64,000 nt of DNA from CADCVQ01 sp038260305 (GCA_038260305.1 JBBSNY010000008.1:1-64000), one strand, 5' to 3'; positions 10,111-18,857 are shown, counted from the stretch's first letter. Translations and numbers: made by a program. Notes: a model not told the origin generated them from the sequence alone.

Positions 10111-10592
10111 TGGAGCGTTTCGTCTCCAACCCGCTCGCGCTGCCGCCGCACGCCGACGGCTATGCGTGGAGCGATGCGCAGCTCGTCGTCTACGGCGTCG
10201 ACCACTCGGGCCCCTCACACGAGGTGCGCGTCTTCCTCGACGCGCCCGACGCCGATGCGACGACGCCGCTGCTGCTCGAGGCCGGCTACGCGGGCTGCTT
10301 CACGGTCTTCGGCCACGGCGGCTGCTACGGCGACGACGATCATTGCAACCCGAACGCGCGCTTCAACGACGAGTACGACCTGCGTCTGCCGCATCAGAGC
10401 CAGCCGCAGACGAAGGTCGTCGGGGTGAGCGAGGCGCTGCGCGCGATCCAGGGCGATTCGGTGCTCGTCACGCTCGTCGCGGTCGAGCCTGGCCCCGAGG
10501 GCGGGCCGAAGGTCAGCGACGCCTTCCGCGCCGACGAGCTGCGGCTCGTCACGTACGCGGCACCCGGCGACGCGAACCCCCCGAAGGCTTGA
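10110..10592 (+). CDS. Cys/His-containing partner of the tyrosinase
   Basis: 160 residues starting in the ATG of a TGATG junction with the tyrosinase. An upstream start is unlikely because it would read deep into the tyrosinase gene. It is predicted to be beta-rich. Its hallmark is a cluster GCFTVFGHGGCYGDDDHC, which has three Cys and two His that could hold copper. A second stretch (PHQSQPQTKVVGVSEALR) is also distinctive. It may be a separated C-terminal domain of a larger tyrosinase or a copper-delivery caddie in the sense of Streptomyces MelC1, but it does not look homologous to MelC1. Function not established. It overlaps the convergent DUF559 gene by 44 bases. Confidence 0.8.
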   Translation: MERFVSNPLALPPHADGYAWSDAQLVVYGVDHSGPSHEVRVFLDAPDADATTPLLLEAGYAGCFTVFGHGGCYGDDDHCNPNARFNDEYDLRLPHQSQPQTKVVGVSEALRAIQGDSVLVTLVAVEPGPEGGPKVSDAFRADELRLVTYAAPGDANPPKA

Positions 10593-11451
10593 TCTCGCCC
10601 GCGAGCTCGGCGATCGTCGCGTCCCCGCGCTCGAAGACGTCGCCGTAGCTGTAGGCGAGGTGGTTCGATCGGCGTCGCCGCGCGAGGTCGGTCTCGAACC
10701 CCGCACGAGTCGCGTGGTAGCGGTAGCTCTGGAGCTCGATGGTGAGCCCGTTGTGGGGCCAGTAGCAGTCGACCTTGTCGCCGGCGCGGTCGACGTTCGT
10801 GCGCGGCAGTGGGAGGTCGTGCGCCCGCAGCAACTTCAGGAAGCCCTTCTCGAGCTCGCTCAGCGTGACATCGGAGCCCAGTGCGCGCCGCAGCTTCGCG
10901 CCACCGGGCTTGCGCGGGTTGCGGGCGATGCAGGCCTCGACCATGTGCGGTGTCGTGCGGTGGCGCACCCAGCCCTCGTGGCATGCTCGCGCAAGCAGCT
11001 CGGGCTCGGTGGCCGGGGCGATGTCGAGCAGCGTGCGGGGGACGGTGGTGATCCGGATGTCATCGAACGTCGACGTGTCGCGTGCGTCCAGCGTGCGCAC
11101 GCGATGGATTGTGATCCCGGGTGGCCGGCGGTGTGCGGTCGTCGGAACGGTGACCTCCGCGGCCGGTGCCATCGCCTTGACGCGCAGCAGCTTGAGCAGG
11201 TGAGCGGCGGCGAGGTGGCTCAGCACGGCTCCCGTTCCGCTTGCGAGGACCGCGGCCATGTACTCGCTCTGCTTCGTACGCCGGAGATGGCCGACGGCGT
11301 AGACGCCGCGGTGCAGGCGGAGTAGTCGGCCGCTCTCGACCCAGCGGTGAATCTCGCTGCGGTCCAGCCCGGTCGCGACGAGCTGCCACGACGCGATGAC
11401 ACCGTGCTGGCCCGCGGCTTGGCGGGCCACTGTGGCACGTTTGTTGCCCAT
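10549..11451 (-). CDS. AbiEi-like winged-helix / DUF559 nuclease-fold protein
   Basis: 300 residues from ATG 11451. The N-terminal part (GVIASWQLVATGLDRSEIHRW ... LHRGVYAVGH) is the AbiEi antitoxin-type winged helix. The C-terminal part (KVDCYWPHNGLTIELQSYRYH ... FETDLARRRRSNHLAY) matches the DUF559 / Vsr-like PD-(D/E)XK fold, though the usual 'EVDG' is replaced by ELQS, so activity is doubtful. This family occurs in many copies in Solirubrobacterales genomes. No toxin gene is next to it. CTATGT six bases before the ATG could be a weak leaderless -10. It overlaps the tyrosinase partner's 3' end by 44 bases tail to tail. Confidence 0.85.
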   Translation of the reverse strand: MGNKRATVARQAAGQHGVIASWQLVATGLDRSEIHRWVESGRLLRLHRGVYAVGHLRRTKQSEYMAAVLASGTGAVLSHLAAAHLLKLLRVKAMAPAAEVTVPTTAHRRPPGITIHRVRTLDARDTSTFDDIRITTVPRTLLDIAPATEPELLARACHEGWVRHRTTPHMVEACIARNPRKPGGAKLRRALGSDVTLSELEKGFLKLLRAHDLPLPRTNVDRAGDKVDCYWPHNGLTIELQSYRYHATRAGFETDLARRRRSNHLAYSYGDVFERGDATIAELAGEIKPSGGSRRRVPRT

Positions 11452-11625
11452 ACCGACACATAGGTGCCACACACGTGAAGCTCGCCCCCCTCGGTCCGGG
11501 ATTTCTGCGGACGGTGCGGAAATGGCGCCGATCGGCGGCACGGCGTTGATCGCGAGATGCGGGGAGGGCGGTTGCGATCGCCGTCCCGCGCATGTGACAT
11601 CCGATGCATGGTCCATGATCGCGCT

Positions 11626-11787
11626 GTGCAGCCGCGGCAGATCTACGCGAGCACGCTCACCCGGCGCGAGCGCCGGTCGCGTCGGCGTGCCCGCAGCCAC
11701 GGCGTGCTCAGCCTCGCCCTCGTCACCGCCGCGACGCTCGTCGCCGCGTTGTCGGTGCTCGCGATCGTCGTGCCCGGCGTCGCCTGA
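11626..11787 (+). CDS. Small basic membrane protein (hypothetical)
   Basis: 53 residues from a GTG at 11626; an in-frame ATG at 11608 is possible. A strongly basic N-terminal half (TRRERRSRRRARSHG) precedes one hydrophobic segment (VLSLALVTAATLVAALSVLAIVV), giving a single-span protein with its N-terminus inside. CATGAT lies six bases before the GTG, resembling the leaderless promoters nearby. It lies between the divergent DUF559 gene and the convergent ctaA. No family recognised; it could be a chance frame. Confidence 0.4.
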   Translation: MQPRQIYASTLTRRERRSRRRARSHGVLSLALVTAATLVAALSVLAIVVPGVA

Positions 11788-11944
11788 GCCACGCCGCGGG
11801 CATCGATCTCGACGAGCTCCGCTTCCGCGCCGAGGCGCTGTGGGAGCGAGCCATGCGCGAGGCGCACGGGTTCATCGACCCCTACGTCGGTCATCGAGCG
11901 ACTGTCGCAGTGGTGCCGCGACCCGCCTCGCCGGCGCGCGCGAC

Positions 11945-12925
11945 TCAGGCCGCCGGCGCGGTCTCGCGGGCCGGCGCGTCAGGACGCACGCCCTTGGGCA
12001 GCGGCCGGCCGACCTGCGCGACCGTCAGGAGGATCGCCACCCAGGTCGTCGCCGCGAGCATGACGTGGACCCAGACGATCTCGGCCGGCAGCTCGAGCGC
12101 GTACTGCACCCCTCCGACGACGCCCTGCGCCGCGAGCAGCAGGCACAACGCTCTCAGCGGCCGCAGCTGCGCGGACGTCACGCCACCCCGGCGCGCCAGC
12201 AGCCACGTCCCGACGGCGACGAGGCCGAGCAGCGTGGCGAGCCGGGCGTGCTGCTCGACGACGAAGCGCAGCGTGTCGGCGCCCTTGAAGGTCAGCCGCT
12301 TGATGACGTCGCCGGTGCCGGCGCCACCCGCGTGCGGGCCGGCGGCGCTCGCGGCCGTGCCGGCGAAGATCGTGATCGCCCCGATCGGGACGAGCGCCCG
12401 CGCGCCGAACGCGACCCGGCGGTCGACCGCGGCCCGCGGCTCGCGCGCCGCCGGCTCGTGATGCGCACGCCAGTCCAGCGCGACGCAGGCGACGAGGATC
12501 AGCATCGAGAGGATGTAGTGGCTCATGACGAACCCGGGCGCGAGGTCGTAGAGGACCGTGAAGCCGCCGAGCACCGCCTGCGCGACGACGCCGAGCGGCA
12601 GCAACAGCGACAGCCACACGAGGTCGCGCCGAAACGGCCGGCGGCGGAAGGCGAAGGCGAACGCCCCGATCGCCGCGAAGCCGACGAAGAACGTCAGCAT
12701 GCGGTTGCCGAACTCGATCAGCCCGTGGATGTTCAGCTGCGTGTAGAGCGACTCGTCGGTGCACTTCGGCCACGTCGGGCAGCCGAGGCCCGAGCCGGTC
12801 ACGCGCACGGCCGCGCCGGTCAGCACGATCAGCGTCAACATCACGAGCGCGACGCGGGCGATCAGCGCATAGCGCTCGGGATCGACAAGCGTGCGAGCCT
12901 TCATTGTGGCGAGACGGGCCTTCAT
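11945..12925 (-). CDS. ctaA: Heme A synthase, CtaA/COX15 family
   Basis: 326 residues, eight predicted membrane spans in two four-helix halves. Signatures are GSGLGCPTWPKC with a Cys pair, the EFGNR block (HGLIEFGNR) and the heme-ligand His residues in HYILS, EQHARLA and HVMLAA. It converts heme O to heme A for aa3-type cytochrome oxidase. Three in-frame ATGs (12955, 12925, 12904) lie close together because of a 21-bp tandem duplication; 12925 is preferred since TAACCT lies 10 bases upstream. No ctaB or cox genes are in the window. Confidence 0.92.
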   Translation of the reverse strand: MKARLATMKARTLVDPERYALIARVALVMLTLIVLTGAAVRVTGSGLGCPTWPKCTDESLYTQLNIHGLIEFGNRMLTFFVGFAAIGAFAFAFRRRPFRRDLVWLSLLLPLGVVAQAVLGGFTVLYDLAPGFVMSHYILSMLILVACVALDWRAHHEPAAREPRAAVDRRVAFGARALVPIGAITIFAGTAASAAGPHAGGAGTGDVIKRLTFKGADTLRFVVEQHARLATLLGLVAVGTWLLARRGGVTSAQLRPLRALCLLLAAQGVVGGVQYALELPAEIVWVHVMLAATTWVAILLTVAQVGRPLPKGVRPDAPARETAPAA

Positions 12926-12941
12926 TGCGGCGAGAAGGTTA
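12900..12941. repeat. 21-bp imperfect tandem duplication over the ctaA start
   Basis: Copies at 12900-12920 and 12921-12941 both read TTCATTG(T/C)GGCGAGA on the plus strand, so on the minus strand each contains GCCRCAATGAAGGCC. The result is two possible starts, each followed by Lys-Ala-Arg. Confidence 0.75.
12936..12941 (-). promoter_or_regulatory. Possible -10 TAACCT of ctaA
   Basis: TAACCT lies 10 bases upstream of ATG 12925 and gives a very short or absent leader. It lies inside the duplicated segment. Confidence 0.35.
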
Positions 12942-13151
12942 CGGGGCCGCGGCATCCGGGAAGGGCACCTGCCGTCTCAGGACGTTTTCAGACCAACTGC
13001 ACGCATGCAGGTGTGCGAAACTCTGCCTCGCTCGCAACGTTGGCGGGTTAGGGGATGTAGCGGGCACGCGGCACCAAGGGTCAGTCGTCGGGCCTGAGTA
13101 CGCGCAGGTGCAGGGTACGGGGCCAGTCACGATCCAGAGGTGCACAGCAGC

Positions 13152-14129
13152 ATGAGGTTTCTCATTACCGGCGGCGCAGGCTTCATCGGCTCGCATCTCG
13201 CCGACGGTCTGATCGCGCAGGGCCACCGCGTCCACATCCTCGACGATCTCTCGACCGGCTCGATCGACAACGTGCGCCATCTCAAGGGCGATCCGCGGTT
13301 CGGCTACACGATCGACACCTGCGGGAGCGCCTCCGTCGTCGCCGAACTCGTCGACGATGCGGACATCGTCTACCACCTCGCGGCCGCGGTCGGCGTCGAT
13401 CTCATCATCGAGAGCCCGGTCCGCACGATCGAGACCAACGTCCATTGCACCGAGGTCGTGCTCGCGCAGGCCAGCAAGAAGAAGAAGCCCGTCTTCATCG
13501 CCTCCACGAGCGAGGTCTACGGCAAGTCGACGAGCTTTCCGTTCCGGGAGGACGGCGACCTCGTGCTCGGCGCGACGGCGAACGGCCGCTGGTCCTACGC
13601 CTGCTCCAAGGCGCTCGACGAGTTCCTCGCGCTCGCGTATTGGAAGGAGCGCAAGCTCCCGACCGTCGTCGCGCGGATGTTCAACACCGTCGGGCCGCGC
13701 CAGACCGGCCGCTACGGCATGGTCGTTCCCCGCTTCGTCCAGCAGGCGCTGTCAGGCCGCCCGATCACCGTCTACGGCGACGGCACGCAGACGCGCTGCT
13801 TCTGTCACGTCGCCGACGTGGTCAACGCGTTGATCGACCTCATGCTGCTCGGCGACGCCACCTACGGCGAGGTCTTCAACGTCGGCGCGCAGGAGGAGAT
13901 CTCGATGCTCGATCTCGCCGACCGCGTGCGCGACATGACCGGGTCGGACTCCGAGATCCACGTCATTCCCTACGACCAGGCCTACGAGCAGGGCTTCGAG
14001 GACATGCCGCGCCGCTATCCGGACATCTCGAAGGTCGCAGGCGCGATCGGCTGGGGGCCGACGCGCTCGCTCGACGAGATCCTGGGCGACGTGATCCGCT
14101 TCCACCAGGCCGAGGCTGCCGTCGTGTGA
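13152..14129 (+). CDS. NAD-dependent sugar epimerase/dehydratase
   Basis: 325 residues, extended SDR family. FLITGGAGFIGSHL is the NAD-binding loop, with Asp in HILDDLSTG binding the ribose. The active site is the STSEVYG Ser/Thr and YACSK (Tyr and Lys). ATG 13152 is used because AGAGG lies 11-12 bases upstream; GTG 13140 lies inside that site. The pattern (MFNTVGPRQTGRYGMVVPRF, GDGTQTRCFCHVADVV) is that of UDP-glucose/glucuronate 4-epimerases and decarboxylases. The exact sugar cannot be told. It opens the glycan region, and the preceding 196 bases hold only promoter-type sequence and a weak CTGCA/TGCAG inverted repeat. Confidence 0.9.
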   Translation: MRFLITGGAGFIGSHLADGLIAQGHRVHILDDLSTGSIDNVRHLKGDPRFGYTIDTCGSASVVAELVDDADIVYHLAAAVGVDLIIESPVRTIETNVHCTEVVLAQASKKKKPVFIASTSEVYGKSTSFPFREDGDLVLGATANGRWSYACSKALDEFLALAYWKERKLPTVVARMFNTVGPRQTGRYGMVVPRFVQQALSGRPITVYGDGTQTRCFCHVADVVNALIDLMLLGDATYGEVFNVGAQEEISMLDLADRVRDMTGSDSEIHVIPYDQAYEQGFEDMPRRYPDISKVAGAIGWGPTRSLDEILGDVIRFHQAEAAVV

Positions 14130-14170
14130 GCGGCGCGCGGCCGTTCAGGTCGTCGATCGGCGCACGGTGC

Positions 14171-15034
14171 TCACCTCGCGCCGGACGGGCGGCCGAACAC
14201 AAACTGATTGCAGCCGAGTCCGCCCGCGCACGTCGCGAGTCGCTGGAGCTCGAAGCCACGCAGGCGGCAGAAGTCGAAGACGTCCTCGGGCTTGGCGACT
14301 TCGAACGGCAGCCCGCCGACCCAGTCGACCAGGTCATGCCAGCGGCTCATGCCGCGGTTGCGGCGGTACTCCGTCCAACTCTGTACGTAGCCGAGCGGTC
14401 GTCCGGCGAGCGTCTCGGCGACCGCAGAGCGCAGCTCGCGCGGGGACATTACTGTCGCTACGAACATCGGTCGCAGTGCAATGGGAAGTGCGTTGTACGT
14501 GCGCTTAACGACGCGCCAGATCCGGCTTGTAATGCCCTGGTCGTTGTACACGGCGACGAAGAGCTGCCCCCCGTCAGCGACGAGCTCGACAACGTTTCCG
14601 AGCGCGCGCCACAGATCCCCGGTGTGGTGCAGGACTCCCCAGGAATACACGATGTCGAATCGCCCGAAGCGGTCGAAGCTGGCGGGGTCGAGCACATCGC
14701 CGCGCTCGACGACCCAGTCCGCCGCATGGGGGGCGAACCTTTGGCGCAGGTCGGCGGTCGCGACGATACTGCCCTCATCGTAGTCCAGCGACACAACCCG
14801 CGCGGCCCCCAGCCGGTGCGCGGCGAGGGAGAAGAGGCCGCTTCCGCACCCAATGTCCGCGAAGGAGCGCCCCCGCAGGTCGTCGACACCGAGGAAGGCC
14901 CGCAGCGAGTTCTCGGCTTCCGCGATCCGCCCATGGTCGACCGTACTCAGGAAGCGCTGCCAGTTCGCGCCGAAGTCGAAGCGCGGGCTGGAAGGGTCGG
15001 TATCGGCATCGACACGTGCATGCATACTTGTCAT
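14171..15034 (-). CDS. Class I SAM-dependent methyltransferase
   Basis: 287 residues. DIGCGSGLFSLAAHRLG is SAM motif I, VSLDYDEGS carries the acidic residue of the second strand, and FDIVYSWGVLHHTGD is motif III-like. The C-terminal third (GMSRWHDLVDWVGGLPFEVAKPEDVFDF) is typical of small-molecule or glycan methyltransferases. It is convergent with the epimerase gene (41-base gap) and divergent from the lipoprotein gene. Base use is visibly less GC-rich than the copper region. A second ATG at 15025 is possible. Confidence 0.88.
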   Translation of the reverse strand: MTSMHARVDADTDPSSPRFDFGANWQRFLSTVDHGRIAEAENSLRAFLGVDDLRGRSFADIGCGSGLFSLAAHRLGAARVVSLDYDEGSIVATADLRQRFAPHAADWVVERGDVLDPASFDRFGRFDIVYSWGVLHHTGDLWRALGNVVELVADGGQLFVAVYNDQGITSRIWRVVKRTYNALPIALRPMFVATVMSPRELRSAVAETLAGRPLGYVQSWTEYRRNRGMSRWHDLVDWVGGLPFEVAKPEDVFDFCRLRGFELQRLATCAGGLGCNQFVFGRPSGAR

Positions 15035-15053
15035 TCAACACGTTGTGACGAGA

Positions 15054-15077
15054 GCGACGTAATTTCGTTACGCTCGC
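15054..15077. promoter_or_regulatory. Inverted repeat between divergent genes, possible operator
   Basis: GCGA-CGTAA-TTTCG-TTACG-C-TCGC forms a 9-bp interrupted inverted repeat with one bulged base. It overlaps the -10 hexamer TACGCT (15069-15074) of the downstream lipoprotein operon and lies in the 46-base divergent gap, so it could bind a repressor of the glycan operon. Confidence 0.4.
15069..15074 (+). promoter_or_regulatory. -10 TACGCT, leaderless promoter of the glycan operon
   Basis: TACGCT is followed by CGCGCA and the GTG at 15081. It should drive the lipoprotein-wzx-asnB-GT-wzy unit. Confidence 0.5.
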
Positions 15078-15080
15078 GCA

Positions 15081-15680
15081 GTGAAGGCGTCAGGAGCTGC
15101 GACCCGCCTCGCTATGGCGCTCGCGTGCTCCCCGCTCGTGCTCGCCGGATGCGGCGGCGGAGGAGACCACGATGCCGCCGATGCTGGGCCCGCGCCCGTA
15201 GCGCCCGCGAACATCGTCTTGGACTGGGTGATCGCTGCCGCGGCGGTCGATTCCCCAGAGCGAGCGCTTCTTCAGTGGTGGCGGGCCGTGCAATTCCGCG
15301 ATGTCCCAACGGCACGCCAACGGACGATCGACATGACGCTCGTGGCGGTCGGCAAAGCCCGGTTCCGTGCGATGGTTCTGCGCATCGGCGACGCGCTGCC
15401 CGGCCTTCGGGATCTGCGCATACGCAAGATCGACGGCGGCGCAGTCGTACGCGCGTTGCTTGTCTTCTCGTCTGCGGGCAACGGGCCCGCGGCGCTCGCG
15501 CCGCGGAGCTTCATCATGCAGCCGGATGGCGGAGCCTGGAAGCTTCGCTCAATTGAGTACCTGGCGCAGTCCTACGCAGCTGCATTGGCGTCTGACGAGC
15601 ACCATGGTGACCCCGCCGGCACTCGCTCCGGGGCTCGCAGCATCCCGACTCCGCAGACGACTACAACGAACGCTCCGTAG
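15081..15680 (+). CDS. Lipoprotein of unknown function
   Basis: 199 residues from GTG. The N-terminus has Lys and Arg, a short hydrophobic core and the lipobox LAGC followed by four Gly, so it should be lipid-anchored outside the membrane. The body (SPERALLQWWRAVQFRDVPTA ... RTIDMTLVAVGKARF) resembles small NTF2-like or 'transport-associated' folds. It ends in a Thr-rich tail. It opens an operon in which wzx starts two bases after its stop, so a role at the surface-glycan export site is plausible but unproven. Confidence 0.8.
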   Translation: MKASGAATRLAMALACSPLVLAGCGGGGDHDAADAGPAPVAPANIVLDWVIAAAAVDSPERALLQWWRAVQFRDVPTARQRTIDMTLVAVGKARFRAMVLRIGDALPGLRDLRIRKIDGGAVVRALLVFSSAGNGPAALAPRSFIMQPDGGAWKLRSIEYLAQSYAAALASDEHHGDPAGTRSGARSIPTPQTTTTNAP

Positions 15681-15682
15681 AC

Positions 15683-16996
15683 GTGGCGGGCCACGGCACC
15701 GACGGAGCCGAAGCCGCCACCACCGCCGCCAGCGTCGCCGCGTCGCTCGCACAGGGCGGCCGGCTCCTAGGGTTGAGGGCGACGCAGTACGGCCTGGCGT
15801 TCGTCAGCGGCATCATCATCGCCCGCTCGCTCGGACCTGCTGGCCGCGCGCTGTACGCGCTGCCGCTCAACCTCTCGGGGATGGTGCTCGTCTCGGTTCA
15901 TCTCTCGGTGGAGTTAGCTGTTGCGCGGTTCGTCGCACGTAAGGAGGCGACCTTCCACGAGCTGTCGCGCGTTGGTGTCACCGCGGGCCTTGTGCTCGGC
16001 AGCGTCGGCTGCGCCGCCAGCATCGCGATCGGGTTGGCGGTACGCGACGAGGTCCTCGGCGGCGCCTCGGCGACCGTCATCTTGCTCGCCGCCGCTACGA
16101 TTCCCCCATCGATCCTCGGCCAGGTCACCGCCGCGCTGCTGCTGCGACGCGGAGTGCTTCAGCGATACGGCCTTGTGCAGGCCGCCCAGGGCTTGCTGCA
16201 GCTCGCGCTGCTCATCGCGATTGCTGCCGGTCCAGGCCTGACCGCTGAGGCCACGCTGGCCGTCAACCTCGTCGTCATTTCGGCGGCTACCGCTGCCCTC
16301 ATGGTGTTTCTGCGCGCGGAACTCGGCGCCGGAGCGCTCCTCCCGTCGCGCGATGTGGCGCTGCTTGGTCGGGTCGTCCGGGCCGGGCTCGTCCTGCACG
16401 CCTCCTCGCTTGCGCTGTACCTAAACCTGCGTCTTGATCTGCTGATTGTCGGAGCCGTCCTCGACGAGCGCCGCGCAGGTATCTACTCGCTTGCCGTGAC
16501 GCTCGCGGAGCTCGGGGCCGTCGCCACGACGACGATCAGCCTCGCGGCGCTGAGGGACCAGACCGAGCTCTCTGAGCGCGACGCAGCGAGCTACACCCTG
16601 CTGTTCACCCAACGAACATTGCGCTGGGCGGTGCTGTACGCGGCGGTCGCTGCGGCCGGCAGCTACCCGTTCATCCTGCTCGCGTACGGAAGCGAATGGA
16701 CCGACGCGGTGGTGCCGTTCTGCCTGCTATCTATGGCGGTTGTCGCCCTATCGCTCGAGGCTCCAGCCCGTGGGCTGCTGCTTCGGATCGGTCGTCCATG
16801 GACGGTCTCCGCCGCAGCGATCTGTGCGCTCGCGGTGAATGTGGCGGTGAACATCGCTTTGCTGAAGCCCCTAGGCTTGGTTGGAGCCGCGATCGCGTCG
16901 ATCGCGTCGTATTGGACCGCCGCTCTGCTCATGCTCTTGCTCGCACGAAAGGCCATCCGCGTCCTGCCGCCCATGCAACTGCCCACCTCCACCTGA
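15683..16996 (+). CDS. Wzx-type glycan flippase
   Basis: 437 residues with about 12 hydrophobic spans, polysaccharide-biosynthesis (MOP superfamily) type. The N-terminal pattern GLRATQYGLAFVSGIIIARSLGPAGRALYA is characteristic of these flippases. It would turn undecaprenyl-linked oligosaccharide units across the membrane. It starts at GTG two bases after the lipoprotein stop and ends two bases before asnB. It contains a rare TTA leucine codon at 15914-15916. A second flippase is encoded at 60294-61796. Confidence 0.9.
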   Translation: MAGHGTDGAEAATTAASVAASLAQGGRLLGLRATQYGLAFVSGIIIARSLGPAGRALYALPLNLSGMVLVSVHLSVELAVARFVARKEATFHELSRVGVTAGLVLGSVGCAASIAIGLAVRDEVLGGASATVILLAAATIPPSILGQVTAALLLRRGVLQRYGLVQAAQGLLQLALLIAIAAGPGLTAEATLAVNLVVISAATAALMVFLRAELGAGALLPSRDVALLGRVVRAGLVLHASSLALYLNLRLDLLIVGAVLDERRAGIYSLAVTLAELGAVATTTISLAALRDQTELSERDAASYTLLFTQRTLRWAVLYAAVAAAGSYPFILLAYGSEWTDAVVPFCLLSMAVVALSLEAPARGLLLRIGRPWTVSAAAICALAVNVAVNIALLKPLGLVGAAIASIASYWTAALLMLLLARKAIRVLPPMQLPTST

Positions 16997-16997
16997 C

Positions 16998-18857
16998 ATG
17001 TGCGGTATCGCAGGATTCGCAGGGGATGTGGCGCTCGACACGGCCGGCGTGCGCGCGATGTGCCGGGCGATCGCGCATCGCGGCCCTGACGATGAGCGCG
17101 TCGAGGTCGATCCCGGGCGCGTCGGGCTCGGATTTCGCCGCCTGTCGATCATCGACGTGGCGCACGGGGCCCAGCCGATCCGCTCGGAGGACGGACGAGT
17201 CGCGGTCACATGCAACGGCGAGATCTACAACTTCGCGCGCTTACGGACGGAGCTCGCCGGTCGCGGGCACCGCTTCCGGACGGAGTCGGACTGCGAGGTC
17301 ATCGTCCACCTCTGGGAGGAACTCGGCGCAGGGCTGCTTGCGCGACTCGAAGGGATGTTCGCGATCGCGCTCTGGGACGAGGGCGCCGGGACACTCATGC
17401 TGGCCCGCGACCGTTTCGGGGTCAAGCCGCTGTACTGGGCGCAGGTCCGTGGCGGAATCGTCTACGGCAGCGAGCCGTCGGCGCTACTGGCGAGCGGCCT
17501 GATGGAGGCCCGGCCGGATCCCGTCGCCATTGCCGGCAGCCTCGTGCTGCAGTACGTGCCGGCGCCACGCACGGGCTTTGTGGGAATCCAGAAGCTCTCG
17601 GGGGGCGAGCGGCTGCTGCACTGCGACGGGCGAGTGCGGATCGAGCGCTGGTGGCGGCCGTCGTACATGCGGCCCCACGGCAAACCGCTCGCGGCTGCCG
17701 AGGCGCTTGAGCGCGTCGATGCCGTGGTTGGGGAGGCGACCCGCTCGCGGCTCGTCTCCGAGGTACCGCTCGGCGCCTTCCTCTCCGGGGGGATCGACTC
17801 GAGCATCATCGTGAGCTACATGGCCGAGGCGCTCGGGCAGGTCCGAACGTTCTCGATCGATTTCGACGAGGGCGCGTTCAGCGAAGGCGCGTACGCCCGC
17901 CGCGTCAGCGAGATCTACGGCACAGAGCACCAAGACTTCGTCGTCCAGCCGGACATGGTTCCGCTCGTAGCCGAGGCAGTGAAGCATCTCGGCGAGCCGT
18001 ATGCGGACTCGTCGGCGATCCCGACGTATCTGCTGTCCGAGCTGACGAAGCGAGAGGTCACCGTCGCGCTCTCGGGCGACGCCGGCGACGAGGCGTTCGG
18101 GGGCTACACGCGCTACCGCCTAGCGGCCGCCTTCGACCGCTGGGGACCGCTGCCCGGGCTGCTCGGCCGTGTCGCGACGACCGCCATGCCGCGCGCTGTG
18201 GGGGCCCGCTGGCCGCAGCTTCCGCGCATCGCCGACGCGCTGGCGATCGGACCACGCCACCGCTACGCGTCGCTCATGACGCACTTTCCCCCGCGAGAGC
18301 TCGAGCGAATACTGACGCCCGCCTTCCGTGCTCAGGTGGCCGACCTCTGGGAACCATGGCGGGCCCTCGAACCGCCGCGATTGCCTGCGCCGGACCGCTA
18401 CCAGGCGATCGACGTCGAGAACTACCTGGCGTGGGACCTGCTGCCAAAGGTCGATCGCATGTCGATGACCCATGCTCTCGAGGTACGCTCGCCGTTTCTC
18501 GATCCGAACGTTCACGAAGTCGCCTTCAGCCTGCCTCCCGACCTGCGTCTGCGCCGCCGCACGACGAAGTGGATCCTCAAGGAACTCGCCGCCCGCCGCG
18601 GCCTGCCGGATGACCTTGTCCACCGGCCAAAGCAGGGCTTCGGCATCCCCGTCGGCCAGTGGTTCCGGCACGAGCTGCGCGGCTGGCTCGAGGACATCCT
18701 GCGCGACCCGCGCACCCGCGGCCGTGGCATCGTCGAGCCGGGCGCGGTCGAGAGGCTCATTGCCGATCATGTGGGCGGCCGGGCAGACCACACCCCGCGT
18801 CTGTGGAACCTCGTCATGCTCGAGCTCTGGCACCGGACGTACATCGATGTCTGCTGA
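16998..18857 (+). CDS. asnB: Glutamine-dependent asparagine synthase-like amidotransferase
   Basis: 619 residues from ATG 16998, which exposes the N-terminal nucleophile Cys2 (MCGIAGF) after Met removal. The glutaminase half (HRGPDDE, RLSIID, CNGEIYN) is followed by the synthetase half with the ATP loop SGGIDSS (263-269) and later SGDAGDEAFGGYTRY. Both active sites look intact. AsnB-type enzymes inside glycan clusters often amidate a sugar acid or the carrier precursor rather than make free asparagine; here the neighbours are wzx, a GT4 and wzy. A TTA codon occurs at 17241. The 3' end overlaps the next gene by 11 bases. Confidence 0.93.
   Translation: MCGIAGFAGDVALDTAGVRAMCRAIAHRGPDDERVEVDPGRVGLGFRRLSIIDVAHGAQPIRSEDGRVAVTCNGEIYNFARLRTELAGRGHRFRTESDCEVIVHLWEELGAGLLARLEGMFAIALWDEGAGTLMLARDRFGVKPLYWAQVRGGIVYGSEPSALLASGLMEARPDPVAIAGSLVLQYVPAPRTGFVGIQKLSGGERLLHCDGRVRIERWWRPSYMRPHGKPLAAAEALERVDAVVGEATRSRLVSEVPLGAFLSGGIDSSIIVSYMAEALGQVRTFSIDFDEGAFSEGAYARRVSEIYGTEHQDFVVQPDMVPLVAEAVKHLGEPYADSSAIPTYLLSELTKREVTVALSGDAGDEAFGGYTRYRLAAAFDRWGPLPGLLGRVATTAMPRAVGARWPQLPRIADALAIGPRHRYASLMTHFPPRELERILTPAFRAQVADLWEPWRALEPPRLPAPDRYQAIDVENYLAWDLLPKVDRMSMTHALEVRSPFLDPNVHEVAFSLPPDLRLRRRTTKWILKELAARRGLPDDLVHRPKQGFGIPVGQWFRHELRGWLEDILRDPRTRGRGIVEPGAVERLIADHVGGRADHTPRLWNLVMLELWHRTYIDVC

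Noticed and set aside
11788..11944. Protein-like stretch HAAGIDLDELRFRAEALWER in another frame just after the small membrane ORF
   Set aside because: It has no start of its own and its frame stays open deep into the antisense of ctaA. It could be the remainder of a frameshifted gene, but I cannot support it.
12997..13010. CTGCA-CGCA-TGCAG inverted repeat upstream of the epimerase gene
   Set aside because: Only 5 bp of stem and no -10 nearby in a fixed relation; too weak to call an operator.
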